The notes under the pieces: generated by a model
Databases searched by the model: none
What the model was told of the DNA's origin: nothing
The model's input: the letters and a program-made list of their open reading frames with translations, nothing else
Translations under genes and position numbers: made by a program
From: Parabacteroides bouchesdurhonensis
Lineage (GTDB): Bacteria > Bacteroidota > Bacteroidia > Bacteroidales > Tannerellaceae
Direction of reading: 5' to 3'
Assembly: GCF_900186615.1 (NCBI RefSeq)
Contig: NZ_LT896588.1
Location: 2,058,353 to 2,122,352 of the forward strand
Length of the DNA: 64,000 nt
Shown here: in pieces, positions 36,171-44,809 of the stretch
Layout: the number at the start of each line of letters is the position of its first letter
How positions within the stretch are numbered: the stretch's first letter is position 1

Positions 36171-36881
36171 TTACATACATAATTTCTCCATGGCTGAAAC
36201 CATCGGAGTCAAGATTCGGTAACGAATCCGATTATGTTGTTTAATATCTTTTTGCAGGCTGCTGATAGCGAAGATAACGGCATAACATAAATTCTCATTA
36301 TAATCGCCCGACAAATGTTTGACCATGATACTTTTTAAATCAGCCAGTAAAGCTTCAATCGGATCGTCTAATCGTTGTTCTGAGTTGAGATGCAGTGCAT
36401 CTTCCCGTCCTTCGGCAGAAAATACTTGCAGCTTTTCACTTAAAGAACGGCAGTATGGAAACCATACTTGCTCATCTTTTTCAATACGAGCTGTAAACTC
36501 ATTTTTGAAAGAAGAAAAGAATTTACCTATCAAATTAAGAGAATTGTTACCTGGCGTACTCATGGCTATAAACGAACCAAGATGTCTTTCAATGTTCGGA
36601 ATCTGGTAACGTTGGTAATATTGGTTCGTTTTAGTCAGATAATCAATGATCTGCGATGTATGGAAGGTTTGTAATTTCTTTTCCGGAAAGTACTCTTCGT
36701 TAAGAAACGTATTGATAACGGTAAGCAAGAAATCGGTATCCAATTTGTATTCGTCACAAACAGTTTTAACTGATTTGTCACCCAATCCAAGGCGGATACC
36801 AAAACGGTTAATAACAGGAATAAGTGAGGGGTGTTCTTCCACCACCTCACTTAACTGCATATTTGAATATACTAAAGGCAT
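36171..36881 (-). CDS. ScdA/RIC-type hemerythrin-like protein (ligands partly lost)
   Basis: The 236-residue protein has an N-terminal ScdA-like domain (LSEVVEEHPSLIPVINRFGI, residues 10-50). A four-helix hemerythrin-like region follows, with QTFHTSQIIDYL, IERHLGSF, RIEKDEQVWFPY and KQHNRIRYRILTP. In the RIC/YtfE family the second-half motifs are H...E with HIxxEN; here some His and Glu ligands are replaced (for example YY for the second His, and RIRYR for the IEN segment). Iron binding is therefore uncertain. The start at 36881 is preferred over 36902, which would overlap the upstream gene. It precedes the LuxR-type gene by 9 bases; the two probably form a sensor-regulator pair for oxygen, nitric oxide or iron. 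Confidence 0.7.
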   Translation of the reverse strand: MPLVYSNMQLSEVVEEHPSLIPVINRFGIRLGLGDKSVKTVCDEYKLDTDFLLTVINTFLNEEYFPEKKLQTFHTSQIIDYLTKTNQYYQRYQIPNIERHLGSFIAMSTPGNNSLNLIGKFFSSFKNEFTARIEKDEQVWFPYCRSLSEKLQVFSAEGREDALHLNSEQRLDDPIEALLADLKSIMVKHLSGDYNENLCYAVIFAISSLQKDIKQHNRIRYRILTPMVSAMEKLCM

Positions 36882-36886
36882 ACTTA

Positions 36887-37840
36887 TTAAGCTTCTTCCC
36901 ATTGTTCACGCAGTAATTTAACTGCTGCGGGGAGTACAACGTTGCGGTCACCTTGACATCCGCATTCAAAGCTGACGTATTTGTTGTAGCCAATCATCTT
37001 GAGGCCTTTGAATCCGTTTACATAGTTATCTGCTTCACCATCTTCACCCGGCATACTGCGGCGTTTACGGCTGGCAACATGTACGTGTTGCAAATATTCA
37101 CCTCCGCTGATAAAAGCTCCCATATCAGACGTTTCTTCTGCAGTCATATGCCAGAAATCGCCCATACAACGAACTCCCGGGTTATTGATGTCACGACATA
37201 TAGATGCAGCATCAGCTACCTGGCGCAGATAGAAACATTCTTTCCGGTTCAATGGCTCAAAAATAACAGTAGTGCCATGTTGAGCAGCAAAAGTTCCCAT
37301 TTCGTTGAATTGCTCACAAAGGAAGTCTCTTGTTTCCATTGTATGAGGCAAAACAGGAACTTGTCCGTTGAATGCCGGAACAATGATAACTCCGGTAGAG
37401 CCTAATTCTCCGGCAGCAGCAATGATTTCCTTCATTGTGTCCATACATTGTTTGCGGATGGCGGGATCAGTAGAAAGTATGAAACCGTCAAAGCCTGCAC
37501 AAATAGCACTGACTTTGATATTGCGTCCGTTTAATGCCTGCTTGAATTCGTCTACTCTTCCGGATAATCCTTTTCCACTTAGTTCTATCCCTACAATGCC
37601 TAGCTTTTCCATATAGTCCAGCTTTTCATTCAGGCTATCGCCGGGAGGAGTCCATTCTTGAAAAGAAAGTTTCAGTTCCGCTTTTGGATTATAGTTTGAA
37701 TCGCATGCACTTTTTTCACCGGCTAAAGTAGCCGATTGCTGCCCTGGTTTGGAGGAACAGGCTGCAATAGTCGTACCTCCAATTGCTAACGCGGCTCCAG
37801 ACAATGTAGTCCGTAAAAAGTTTCTTCTGTTTAATGTCAT
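36887..37840 (-). CDS. Exported sugar isomerase/epimerase-like TIM barrel
   Basis: The 317-residue protein has a twin-arginine signal (LNRRNFLRTTLSG) that ends in a possible lipobox (IAAC, residue 27). The TIM barrel keeps the metal set in FEPLNR (Glu), MGDFWH (Asp), HVHVAS (His) and SFECG (Glu), as in xylose-isomerase-like epimerases. The start at 37840 is chosen because it gives the signal peptide at residue 1 and a 10-base gap to the upstream gene. It is encoded directly behind a Tat-exported Gfo/Idh oxidoreductase. In Bacteroides such pairs process 3-keto-glycosides outside the cytoplasm, so a hydratase, lyase or epimerase role on an oxidised glycoside is an attractive inference. Confidence 0.87.
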   Translation of the reverse strand: MTLNRRNFLRTTLSGAALAIGGTTIAACSSKPGQQSATLAGEKSACDSNYNPKAELKLSFQEWTPPGDSLNEKLDYMEKLGIVGIELSGKGLSGRVDEFKQALNGRNIKVSAICAGFDGFILSTDPAIRKQCMDTMKEIIAAAGELGSTGVIIVPAFNGQVPVLPHTMETRDFLCEQFNEMGTFAAQHGTTVIFEPLNRKECFYLRQVADAASICRDINNPGVRCMGDFWHMTAEETSDMGAFISGGEYLQHVHVASRKRRSMPGEDGEADNYVNGFKGLKMIGYNKYVSFECGCQGDRNVVLPAAVKLLREQWEEA

Positions 37841-37850
37841 ATTCTTAATC

Positions 37851-39269
37851 TTATTTATCCAAAGGTTTACCAGGAACCGGCACAACGAAACCGCTCATGT
37901 CCATTTTGCCTAAGTTCAGGTCTTTCGGTGTATAATCAAGTGGAGAAGCTGTCATGGCATCCCATGTTACTTCTGCACCAGTGTAAGCAGATTCGCGTCC
38001 CATGATAGCGGCCATATTTGAGACTGCTGTTTCGGATGCTTGTTCTATCGGAGTATTCTTACGGATACAGTTAATCCAGTTAACATGTTCCAATGTATAA
38101 GGATCGTTTTGTTGGTAAATTTCTACAGCAACTTCTTCGCCATTTTCGTTTTTTTCTTTTCTGGTTTCCGGTTCGTATTTCCAGATAACGTTACCTGCAA
38201 GGTCTTTTATAACAGTTTCATTGTTTGCTGTAGACCATGAACCTTTTGTTCCCTGTATGAATTCACTGACGTTGTTTGCACAACCGTCTATCTGGCGAGA
38301 CATACTGTGCAAGTGGATACCGTTTTCCATTGTAAAGTCAATGCTGAAATTATCAAATTGATCACCTGTGATACGACGTTGACGAGAACCGAAACCTACG
38401 GCTTTTACAGGTTTTAATCCACTGAACCATGTAAATACATCTATATTATGTACATGCTGTTCTACGATATGATCGCCGGAAAGCCATTTCCAGTTTACCC
38501 AGTCTTTGATCATATATTCGCAATCGCTCCAACCTGGTTGACGGTCGCGGTACCAAAGCATATTTTGGTTCCAGTATACACAACCTCCGGTGATTTCACC
38601 GATCATACCTTCCATGATCTTTTTGTAAGATTCAACATAGTTGCGTTGATGATGACGTTGTGTACCTGTTACTACGCGCAAATTTTTCGCAGCGGCTTGT
38701 TTGGCTGTTGCCATGATCGTACGATAGCCTGCAGGGTCTACGCAAATAGGTTTTTCCAGGAATGCGTGTTTGTTTTTCTCTACGGCATATTGGAAATGTA
38801 CCGGACGGAAGACTGGGGGAGTTGCTACAATCACTACGTCTACGCCACTATCAATGACTTGCTTATAAGCGTCTAATCCAACGAAACGTTTGTCTGCCGG
38901 AATATCTATATTTTTTTCTTTTTTCAGTTTGTCTGCTAAACCGTCCACGCGATCCTGAAAAGTATCACCCAAGGCAACGATTGTTACCCCGTTAGCAGCA
39001 TTCAGGAAGTTGAATGTTGCGCCCGAACCACGTCCGCCGCAGCCTATAACACCTGCCTTAATCTCTTTTCCGTCACTTGCTAAATCGGGTAATTCCGGAA
39101 TATAATATGTTCCTGGTTTTTTTAACGGTTTAAGGGCATTCGCCTTTTTCCCTCCATCGCAAGACGTTAATACGCTAGCTGCACTACCTGTTCCTATAGC
39201 TCCTAAAGCACCTGCCATGGCGGAGCTTTTCAAGAAAGATCTTCTACTGATACTGTTTTCTTTTTTCAT
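37851..39269 (-). CDS. Tat-exported Gfo/Idh/MocA family oxidoreductase
   Basis: The 472-residue protein has a twin-arginine signal (SRRSFLKSS at residues 8-16, with LTSC as possible lipobox at 34-37). The NAD(P)-binding motif GVIGCGGRGSG (about 73-83), the catalytic Lys in FLEKPI (residues 170-175) and the His-rich catalytic stretch IVEQHVHNID follow. All key residues of the family are kept, so it should be an active sugar or glycoside oxidoreductase with a tightly held cofactor in the periplasm. It is followed by the TIM-barrel gene after 10 bases and preceded by the cytochrome-SUMF1 gene after 36 bases. The genes probably form one operon in which the cytochrome could exchange electrons. Confidence 0.92.
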   Translation of the reverse strand: MKKENSISRRSFLKSSAMAGALGAIGTGSAASVLTSCDGGKKANALKPLKKPGTYYIPELPDLASDGKEIKAGVIGCGGRGSGATFNFLNAANGVTIVALGDTFQDRVDGLADKLKKEKNIDIPADKRFVGLDAYKQVIDSGVDVVIVATPPVFRPVHFQYAVEKNKHAFLEKPICVDPAGYRTIMATAKQAAAKNLRVVTGTQRHHQRNYVESYKKIMEGMIGEITGGCVYWNQNMLWYRDRQPGWSDCEYMIKDWVNWKWLSGDHIVEQHVHNIDVFTWFSGLKPVKAVGFGSRQRRITGDQFDNFSIDFTMENGIHLHSMSRQIDGCANNVSEFIQGTKGSWSTANNETVIKDLAGNVIWKYEPETRKEKNENGEEVAVEIYQQNDPYTLEHVNWINCIRKNTPIEQASETAVSNMAAIMGRESAYTGAEVTWDAMTASPLDYTPKDLNLGKMDMSGFVVPVPGKPLDK

Positions 39270-39305
39270 GATATTCTATATAAGTCTTTTTATTGTTTAA
39301 AATGT

Positions 39306-40889
39306 CTATTTTGCACCTATTGATGCATCCGGCTCGCAGACTACACGGAAACCGATGCCTCGAATATCGGAATACCACCAGATACTTTTTGGTTGTTGTG
39401 GGTCTGTTTTCAACCATGCGTCGTGTTTTGTATAGTCACGTGCTGCACAACGAACATCGGCGGCATCTGAAGTATAGTTACCTCCACGTACTACCCATTC
39501 GGTACCTTCGGTTACTAACGGATCTTTTACATTGTTACCGCTTTTTGCATAAGCATCTGCTTTATATTTATCGGCACAATATTCCATTACATTACCTAAC
39601 ATATTCTTTAGCCCAAAAGGATTGGGTAATACATTGTCCGGTTCTTGCGTTCTGTTCTGGCTGTTATTACCGTAAATAACGAATGAACTGATACTGTCTG
39701 TTTTTGCATCAAAGAACTTACGCCAAAAACCTTGATTGGAGAAATCTTTTGGATTACCGGCAAAGAAATAAGGTGTCTGTGTTCCTCCACGTGCGGCATA
39801 TTCCCATTCAGCTTCAGTTGGCAGACGATATTTCTTACCTGTTTTTTTAGATAACCATTGGCAAAATGTTTCAGCGGCATAATGTGTCATTGTGATAGCC
39901 GGGCGATCACCGCCGCCCCAACCCTGATCCGGAAAACCGAATGGCGGTGTAGGACCAGAGATAGCATCTACGTTCGAGTTACTATTGTTAGCATAAACAG
40001 TTTCCGGAGGAGTACGCCCTTCACTCATTGTATTACCATAGAATGCCCAATATTGATCCCAGGTTACTTCTACTTCTGCCATAAAGAAAGGACTTACGGT
40101 AACATTTCTTACCGGAGCTTCATCTGCTTTATGGAACGGTTCTTTATCTGTGCTACCCATTTCAAATGTACCGCCGGGAATAGCAATCATCTTAAAGGAA
40201 GCCTGAGTTCCGGGTATTTGTTCTATATAATCATTGAATGATGTAATCTTAACTGTGTCGGTAAAGAGAGTTTTCGGATCGGCTGATGAGTTTGTTATTC
40301 CGGGAATACCTGTCATCTTTGAGTGATTATAATTAGGATTATAATGACCTGCATCCAAATGGCAACTGATACATTGCAGGTTCAGTTTCTTTTCGTTTTC
40401 ATCATAATAAAGGTGAGCTGTTATTCCATCATTGGAAATACCTTCGGGAAATAGGTTCTGATGGCATTCTTTACATGATTCGTTCGGGATGTATTTTACG
40501 GCATTTTCCAATTCCGATTTGCTATCCCAATTAAAGTCTGCGCTGTCTTTGGTTAAATAAGACCAAACATCTTTAATACCTAATTGGGCTTTGGCGGAAT
40601 AATGTTTCCAAGTATTATTTTGTGGGGGGAGATGGCAGGCCACACAATGAGTCTTAACTCCGCTTCTGTTATTTACATGTTTTGATAATTTCCAACTGGC
40701 TTCTACATGCGGATGCACGTGGCATATCATACATGATTCGTCTGTTGAGAAATAAACTGATGTTTTATAGGTGGCAATAACAATGCCTGCTCCCAAGAGT
40801 GCTCCTATCAGAAGAATGAAAGTTTTTCCCCTAAAAAAACTTTTCTTTTTCTCGGATGAATAACGATTCGCAAATCTGTTGTCCGTCAT
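39306..40889 (-). CDS. NapC/NrfH-like tetrahaem cytochrome fused to SUMF1 (FGE-like) domain
   Basis: The 527-residue protein has an N-terminal membrane anchor (residues 22-42). Four haem c motifs follow at C53-H57 (CMICH), C82-H86 (CVACH), C139-H143 (CKECH) and C173-H177 (CISCH), in the NapC/NrfH manner. Residues about 234-520 form a SUMF1/formylglycine-generating-enzyme-like domain (IPGGTFEMGS, RLPTEAEWEYAARGG, NMLGNVMEYC, WVVRGGNY, RCAARDY, GIGFRV). Only one Cys is in the region where copper FGEs have two, so sulfatase maturation is unlikely. It is probably anchored in the inner membrane, facing the periplasm, and oxidises menaquinol. It is the first gene of the run with Gfo/Idh and TIM-barrel genes. 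Confidence 0.9.
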   Translation of the reverse strand: MTDNRFANRYSSEKKKSFFRGKTFILLIGALLGAGIVIATYKTSVYFSTDESCMICHVHPHVEASWKLSKHVNNRSGVKTHCVACHLPPQNNTWKHYSAKAQLGIKDVWSYLTKDSADFNWDSKSELENAVKYIPNESCKECHQNLFPEGISNDGITAHLYYDENEKKLNLQCISCHLDAGHYNPNYNHSKMTGIPGITNSSADPKTLFTDTVKITSFNDYIEQIPGTQASFKMIAIPGGTFEMGSTDKEPFHKADEAPVRNVTVSPFFMAEVEVTWDQYWAFYGNTMSEGRTPPETVYANNSNSNVDAISGPTPPFGFPDQGWGGGDRPAITMTHYAAETFCQWLSKKTGKKYRLPTEAEWEYAARGGTQTPYFFAGNPKDFSNQGFWRKFFDAKTDSISSFVIYGNNSQNRTQEPDNVLPNPFGLKNMLGNVMEYCADKYKADAYAKSGNNVKDPLVTEGTEWVVRGGNYTSDAADVRCAARDYTKHDAWLKTDPQQPKSIWWYSDIRGIGFRVVCEPDASIGAK

Positions 40890-41102
40890 TTTGTTTTTTA
40901 TGGTATTCTAGTTAGTCTTATAATTAGATTTAAAATCGGCAATAAATGTAGCATATTCATTCTATAAAATAAAAAAGTGCTTACTTTATTTAACGAATTA
41001 TGTCTTGAATTAGACTTTTTTTGTACCAAAATAGGGAGAAGTATTAGAATGCTTTATAAAGAGGAAGAATAGATAATAAAATATTTTACAATTACCTTTT
41101 AG

Positions 41103-41175
41103 CACGGAAGGAGAGGCTCGAACTCCCGACACCTGGTTTTGGAGACCAGTGCTCTACCAACTGAGCTACTTCCGT
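41103..41175 (-). tRNA. tRNA-Trp (CCA)
   Basis: The minus strand gives a complete 73-base cloverleaf: acceptor ACGGAAG/CTTCCGT, D stem GCTC/GAGC, anticodon stem CTGGT/ACCAG with loop CTCCAAA (anticodon CCA), T stem GGGAG/CTCTC with loop TTCGAGC, and discriminator G. The 213 bases between it and the cytochrome gene are AT-rich, and I see nothing else in them. A decayed mobile segment begins about 80 bases away on the other side. Confidence 0.96.
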
Positions 41176-41257
41176 ATCGCGTCGTTGCGGGTGCAAAAGT
41201 AGTTTATTATTTTTAATGTGCAAGAAATGATGTGAAGTTTAAAGTGATTATTTCGAT

Positions 41258-41680
41258 TTACTCGCTTTTTACTACCTCTGCCGGGTTACTGTTAGCTGCT
41301 TTCAACACTTGCCCTAACACGGTAAGCAAAACTAAAGTGATTACTCCTGTGATAGCCCCTGCCAGTAACCATAAAGGAATGCTTATTCGGTAAGCATATC
41401 CTTGCAGCCATTTGTTCATTGCAAGATAAGCTAGTGGGAGAGCAAAGGCTCCGGCAATCAGTACTTGTATAATGTATTCCTTGAAAAACATGCGAATGAT
41501 ATCATGGGAATCGGCCCCCATTACTTTATGTATGGCTACTTCCTTACGTCTTCGTTTGGTGGCTGCCGAAGCAACTGCATATATCCCAAACAGTGAAATC
41601 AGTAAACAGACTGTTGCCAAAATAAAAAAGATTTTTAAACCAATCTGTTCCGATGTGTTTAATCTGTTAAGTATTCCTTT
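41258..41680 (-). pseudogene. C-terminal stub of a MacB-type ABC transporter permease
   Basis: About 140 codons encode only the C-terminal third of an FtsX/MacB permease. They carry LFGIYAVASAATKRRRKEVAIHKVMGA (the conserved KEVAIHKVMGA motif split here), three membrane helices and the usual ending NPAEVVKSE. The remaining 600-plus residues of such a protein are missing. Upstream of about 41680 the frame runs antisense to an integrase stub, so this is the junction of a deletion or insertion. It is not expected to function. Confidence 0.8.
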
Positions 41681-41681
41681 G

Positions 41682-42083
41682 ATGATTATTGAGAAGTACA
41701 AGAACGAACGAAAAACGGATAAGGTTTTCAATATGATAAATCTTTCTTGTATATGCACCAATCTGAAAGAGGTAGCTAGATTATGCAGTATAGAACGGAA
41801 TTTAACCTATCACCTTGCACGTCATACTTATGCAACCCAAACGTGTATCTCTCAAGGAGTTCCGATAGAAACGCTCTCCAAGCTCATGGGACACTGTTCT
41901 ATTCAAACGACACAGTTATATGCCAAAATCACCAATCAGAAAGTAAACGAGGACATGAAAAAACTATTTACCAAAGTAAACGGTAAATACCAAGTCCTTG
42001 AAAGTAATATTACTTCGGACATAGCACACAAGAAATTTTCTCAATGGCTGAAAGTAAAGAAGATATTTCCCGAAAAGAAATAA
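41682..42083 (+). pseudogene. C-terminal stub of a tyrosine recombinase (integrase)
   Basis: About 133 codons encode the C-terminal catalytic half of a Bacteroidetes integrase: LTYHLARHTYATQ (HxxR and its His), IETLSKLMGHCSIQTTQLYAKIT (the GH motif and the nucleophile Tyr). The first catalytic Arg and the whole DNA-binding part are missing. The open frame continues upstream only as antisense of the permease stub. It is therefore a dead fragment of a mobile element that joined the permease gene. Confidence 0.82.
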
Positions 42084-42122
42084 TATACAGGTTAAAGAAG
42101 ATAGGCAAAACCTATCTTCTTT

Positions 42123-42424
42123 TTAATTCATTCCTGCCACCTTGATTAGTTGCATTATCTCCGACAATGTGCCTTTAGGCTTGATTGTACCGTTCAGGAA
42201 ACCGCCCAATTCCTCACTAAGTGTCTGACTGTCATAAACCGTAGTAATCGAACCACTGAAAGAAAAATCCTTTTTCCCCTCTTCATTCAATAGTTGTTGC
42301 GAAGTATCAACAAATTTATCAGCCATTTCACGCCTTTTAAAAACAAGGTTTGTCAGTTGTTTTTCCTTGTAATAAATAGTCAGTACGGCAACCGTATTTT
42401 CATTTTCGCTTAAATCTTCAAGAT
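42123..42424 (-). pseudogene. C-terminal stub of an unrecognised gene
   Basis: On the minus strand about 100 codons run from the junction at about 42424 to a stop at 42123. The text includes TVAVLTIYYKEKQLTNLVFK, then FVDTSQQLLNEEGKK and SEELGGFLNGTIKPKG. An ATG at 42326 could start a 67-residue protein, but the preceding 33 codons also look coding. The upstream part is lost where the truncated RND gene begins. I do not recognise the family; a cargo or conjugation gene of the same element as the integrase stub is plausible. Confidence 0.5.
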
Positions 42425-44809
42425 TTGGGAAACATTGTTGTGAGTTCCGAAGCCGGTGTACCGATCTTTCTTAAAGATTTGGGTTCTCTGAAATACGGGA
42501 ATCTGGAACGAAAAGGCGTGTTGGGCTATACAGACCGTCAGAGAAACTATTCGGAAAGTTTGGAAGGAATCGTACTTTTACTCAAACACGAAAACCCTTC
42601 GCTTGTGCTGGATGGAGTGCATGAGGCGATAGATGAACTGAATAACGGAGGTTTGCCGGAAGGAGTACGTATTCATGCATTTCTGGATCGTACCAGTTTG
42701 GTAAATACGACCTTGAATACCGTTTCTCAGACATTGTTGACGGGAATGGCGCTGGTCGTTCTGGTTCTTATCCTTTTTCTGGGCAACTGGCGAGGTGCGT
42801 TGTTGGTTTCTGTCACAATTCCACTTGCGTTGTTAATAGCCTTTATATTAATGCATCTGACAGACATTCCCGCCAATCTGCTTTCTTTGGGAGCAATCGA
42901 TTTCGGAATTATTGTAGATGGGGCGATTGTCATGCTGGAGACAGTTCTGAAAAAACGCGAAGATCATCCGGAAGAGTATATGGAAGAGAAAAGTATTGCC
43001 GCTCGTGTGAAAGAGGTCGGGCGTCCCATTCTGTTTTCCACATTTGTTATCATTACTGCCTATCTTCCGCTATTTGCTTTTGAACGCGTGGAACGTAAGC
43101 TCTTCACACCGATGGCATTCACTATGAGTTATGCCATGCTTGGTGCATTGCTGGTGGCTTTGCTGTTGATTCCCGGAATAGCTTACGCTATTTACCGGAA
43201 ACCTCGCAAGATTTACAAAAATCGCTGGCTGGAGAAGTTACGGGATAAATATATGTCAGTACTTGCTAAGTTATTGAAGAAACCGCGTTGGGCAGTTGTT
43301 GCTGCTTCCGTCATTTTATTGTCTGGTGTTGCATTAAGTATCGCAGTCGGAAAAGATTTTCTTCCGGAATTGGATGAAGGATCTATTTGGCTGCAAGTGA
43401 ATCTTCCCCCCGGTATTTCGGTGGAGAAGGCCAGAGCTTTGTCTGATACGTTGCGTGTACATACTATGAAATATCCGGAAGTAACGTACATCATGGTACA
43501 AGCCGGACGTAACGATGATGGAACGGATCCTTTTACTCCTTCGCACTTTGAAGTGTCTGTTGGCATAAGGCCTTACAGTGAATGGCCAAAAGGTAAGAAA
43601 AAGAGAGACCTCATTAACGAACTGGCAACCGAGTATGCAACGTTGCCTGGCTTTAGTGTAGGGCTCAGCCAGCCAATGATAGATGGAGTGATGGACAAGA
43701 TTGCTGGTGCGCATAGTGAACTGGTGGTGAAAGTATACGGAAATGATTTCCGTGAAACACGCCGGATCGCAGAAGATATTGTTAAGACTTTGGGTTCCGT
43801 GCCGGGTGTGGTAGATTTGGATATTGACCAAGAACCTCCTTTGCCCCAGTTACAAATCATTATGAACCGGGGTGCTATAGCCCGTTATGGATTGAATGTG
43901 TCGGAAGTTTCCGATCTGATAGAAGTTGCAATTGGCGGAAAAGCTGTAGCCCAACTTTATCAAAGTGGCCGGCAGTATGATATTACCTGTAAATATAAGG
44001 AAGATGCTCGCAATACGCCTGAAAAGATTGCCGGACTGATGCTTACTTCTTCTACCGGGGCGAAGATTCCACTTTCACAAGTAGCCGATATCAGGTTAAG
44101 TATTGGAGAAAGTATGATCACACGTGAAATGAACAGAAGACACTTGACCGTGAAGTTGAATCTTCGTGGACGAGACCTTTCCTCTTTTCTGAAAGATGCA
44201 CAGAAGGCTATTGATGAAAAGGTGAACTATGACAAAAGTCTGTATACTGTTAAATGGGGCGGAGCATTCGAAAACCAACATCGGGAGTATTCTCGGTTGG
44301 CAATTATTGTTCCTCTGACTTTGATGTGCATGTTCATTCTGTTGTATATTACTTTCGGGAAATTCCGTCAGGCAGGTCTGGTGCTTTCCATCGTACCTCT
44401 GGCACTGTTCGGGGGAATGCTGGCACTGAATCTGCGAGGTATGACTCTGAATGTATCTTCAGCCGTGGGATTCATCGCCATGTTCGGACTTTCTATACAG
44501 AACGGCATCATTATGGTTTCACAGATAAACGAACTGCGCAGGAAAGGTGCGAATCTGTTCAATGCCGTGTCGGAAGGCGCCCGGCAGCGTTTTCGTCCTA
44601 TACTGATGACATCTGCCACTACGATTATCGGTCTGCTTCCGGCTTCGGTGGCAATTGGTATCGGCAGTGATGTACAGCGCCCTTTGGCTACGGTGATTGT
44701 TTATGGCCTGATATTTTCGACTCTGATGTCGATGTTTATCTTGCCCGTGTTTTATTATCTGGTAGAAAACAAAATAATGAATAACAATGGCAAACATGAT
44801 AACAAATAA
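42425..44809 (+). pseudogene. 5'-truncated CzcA/CusA-type heavy-metal RND efflux pump
   Basis: The 794 codons start in the middle of the family, at a segment (GNIVVSSEAGVPIFLKDLG) that usually lies about 240 residues in, in proteins of about 1030 residues. The first membrane helix and most of the first porter loop are missing. The rest is intact: the transmembrane region with GAIDFGIIVDGAIVMLE (the metal/proton relay Asp-containing helix), the second periplasmic domain and the last helix set (AMFGLSIQNGIIMVSQI). Without its N terminus it should not assemble. No membrane fusion protein gene follows. Confidence 0.88.

Noticed and set aside
39306-40889. Sulfatase-activating formylglycine-generating enzyme
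   Set aside because: The SUMF1 region has only one Cys where the copper-dependent enzyme needs two, there is an N-terminal tetrahaem domain, and no sulfatase gene is nearby.
41472-42083. A single 203-residue protein on the plus strand
   Set aside because: Its first 70 codons are antisense to a clear ABC permease C terminus; only the part from about 41682 is integrase-like. It is a chance fusion of frames across a junction.
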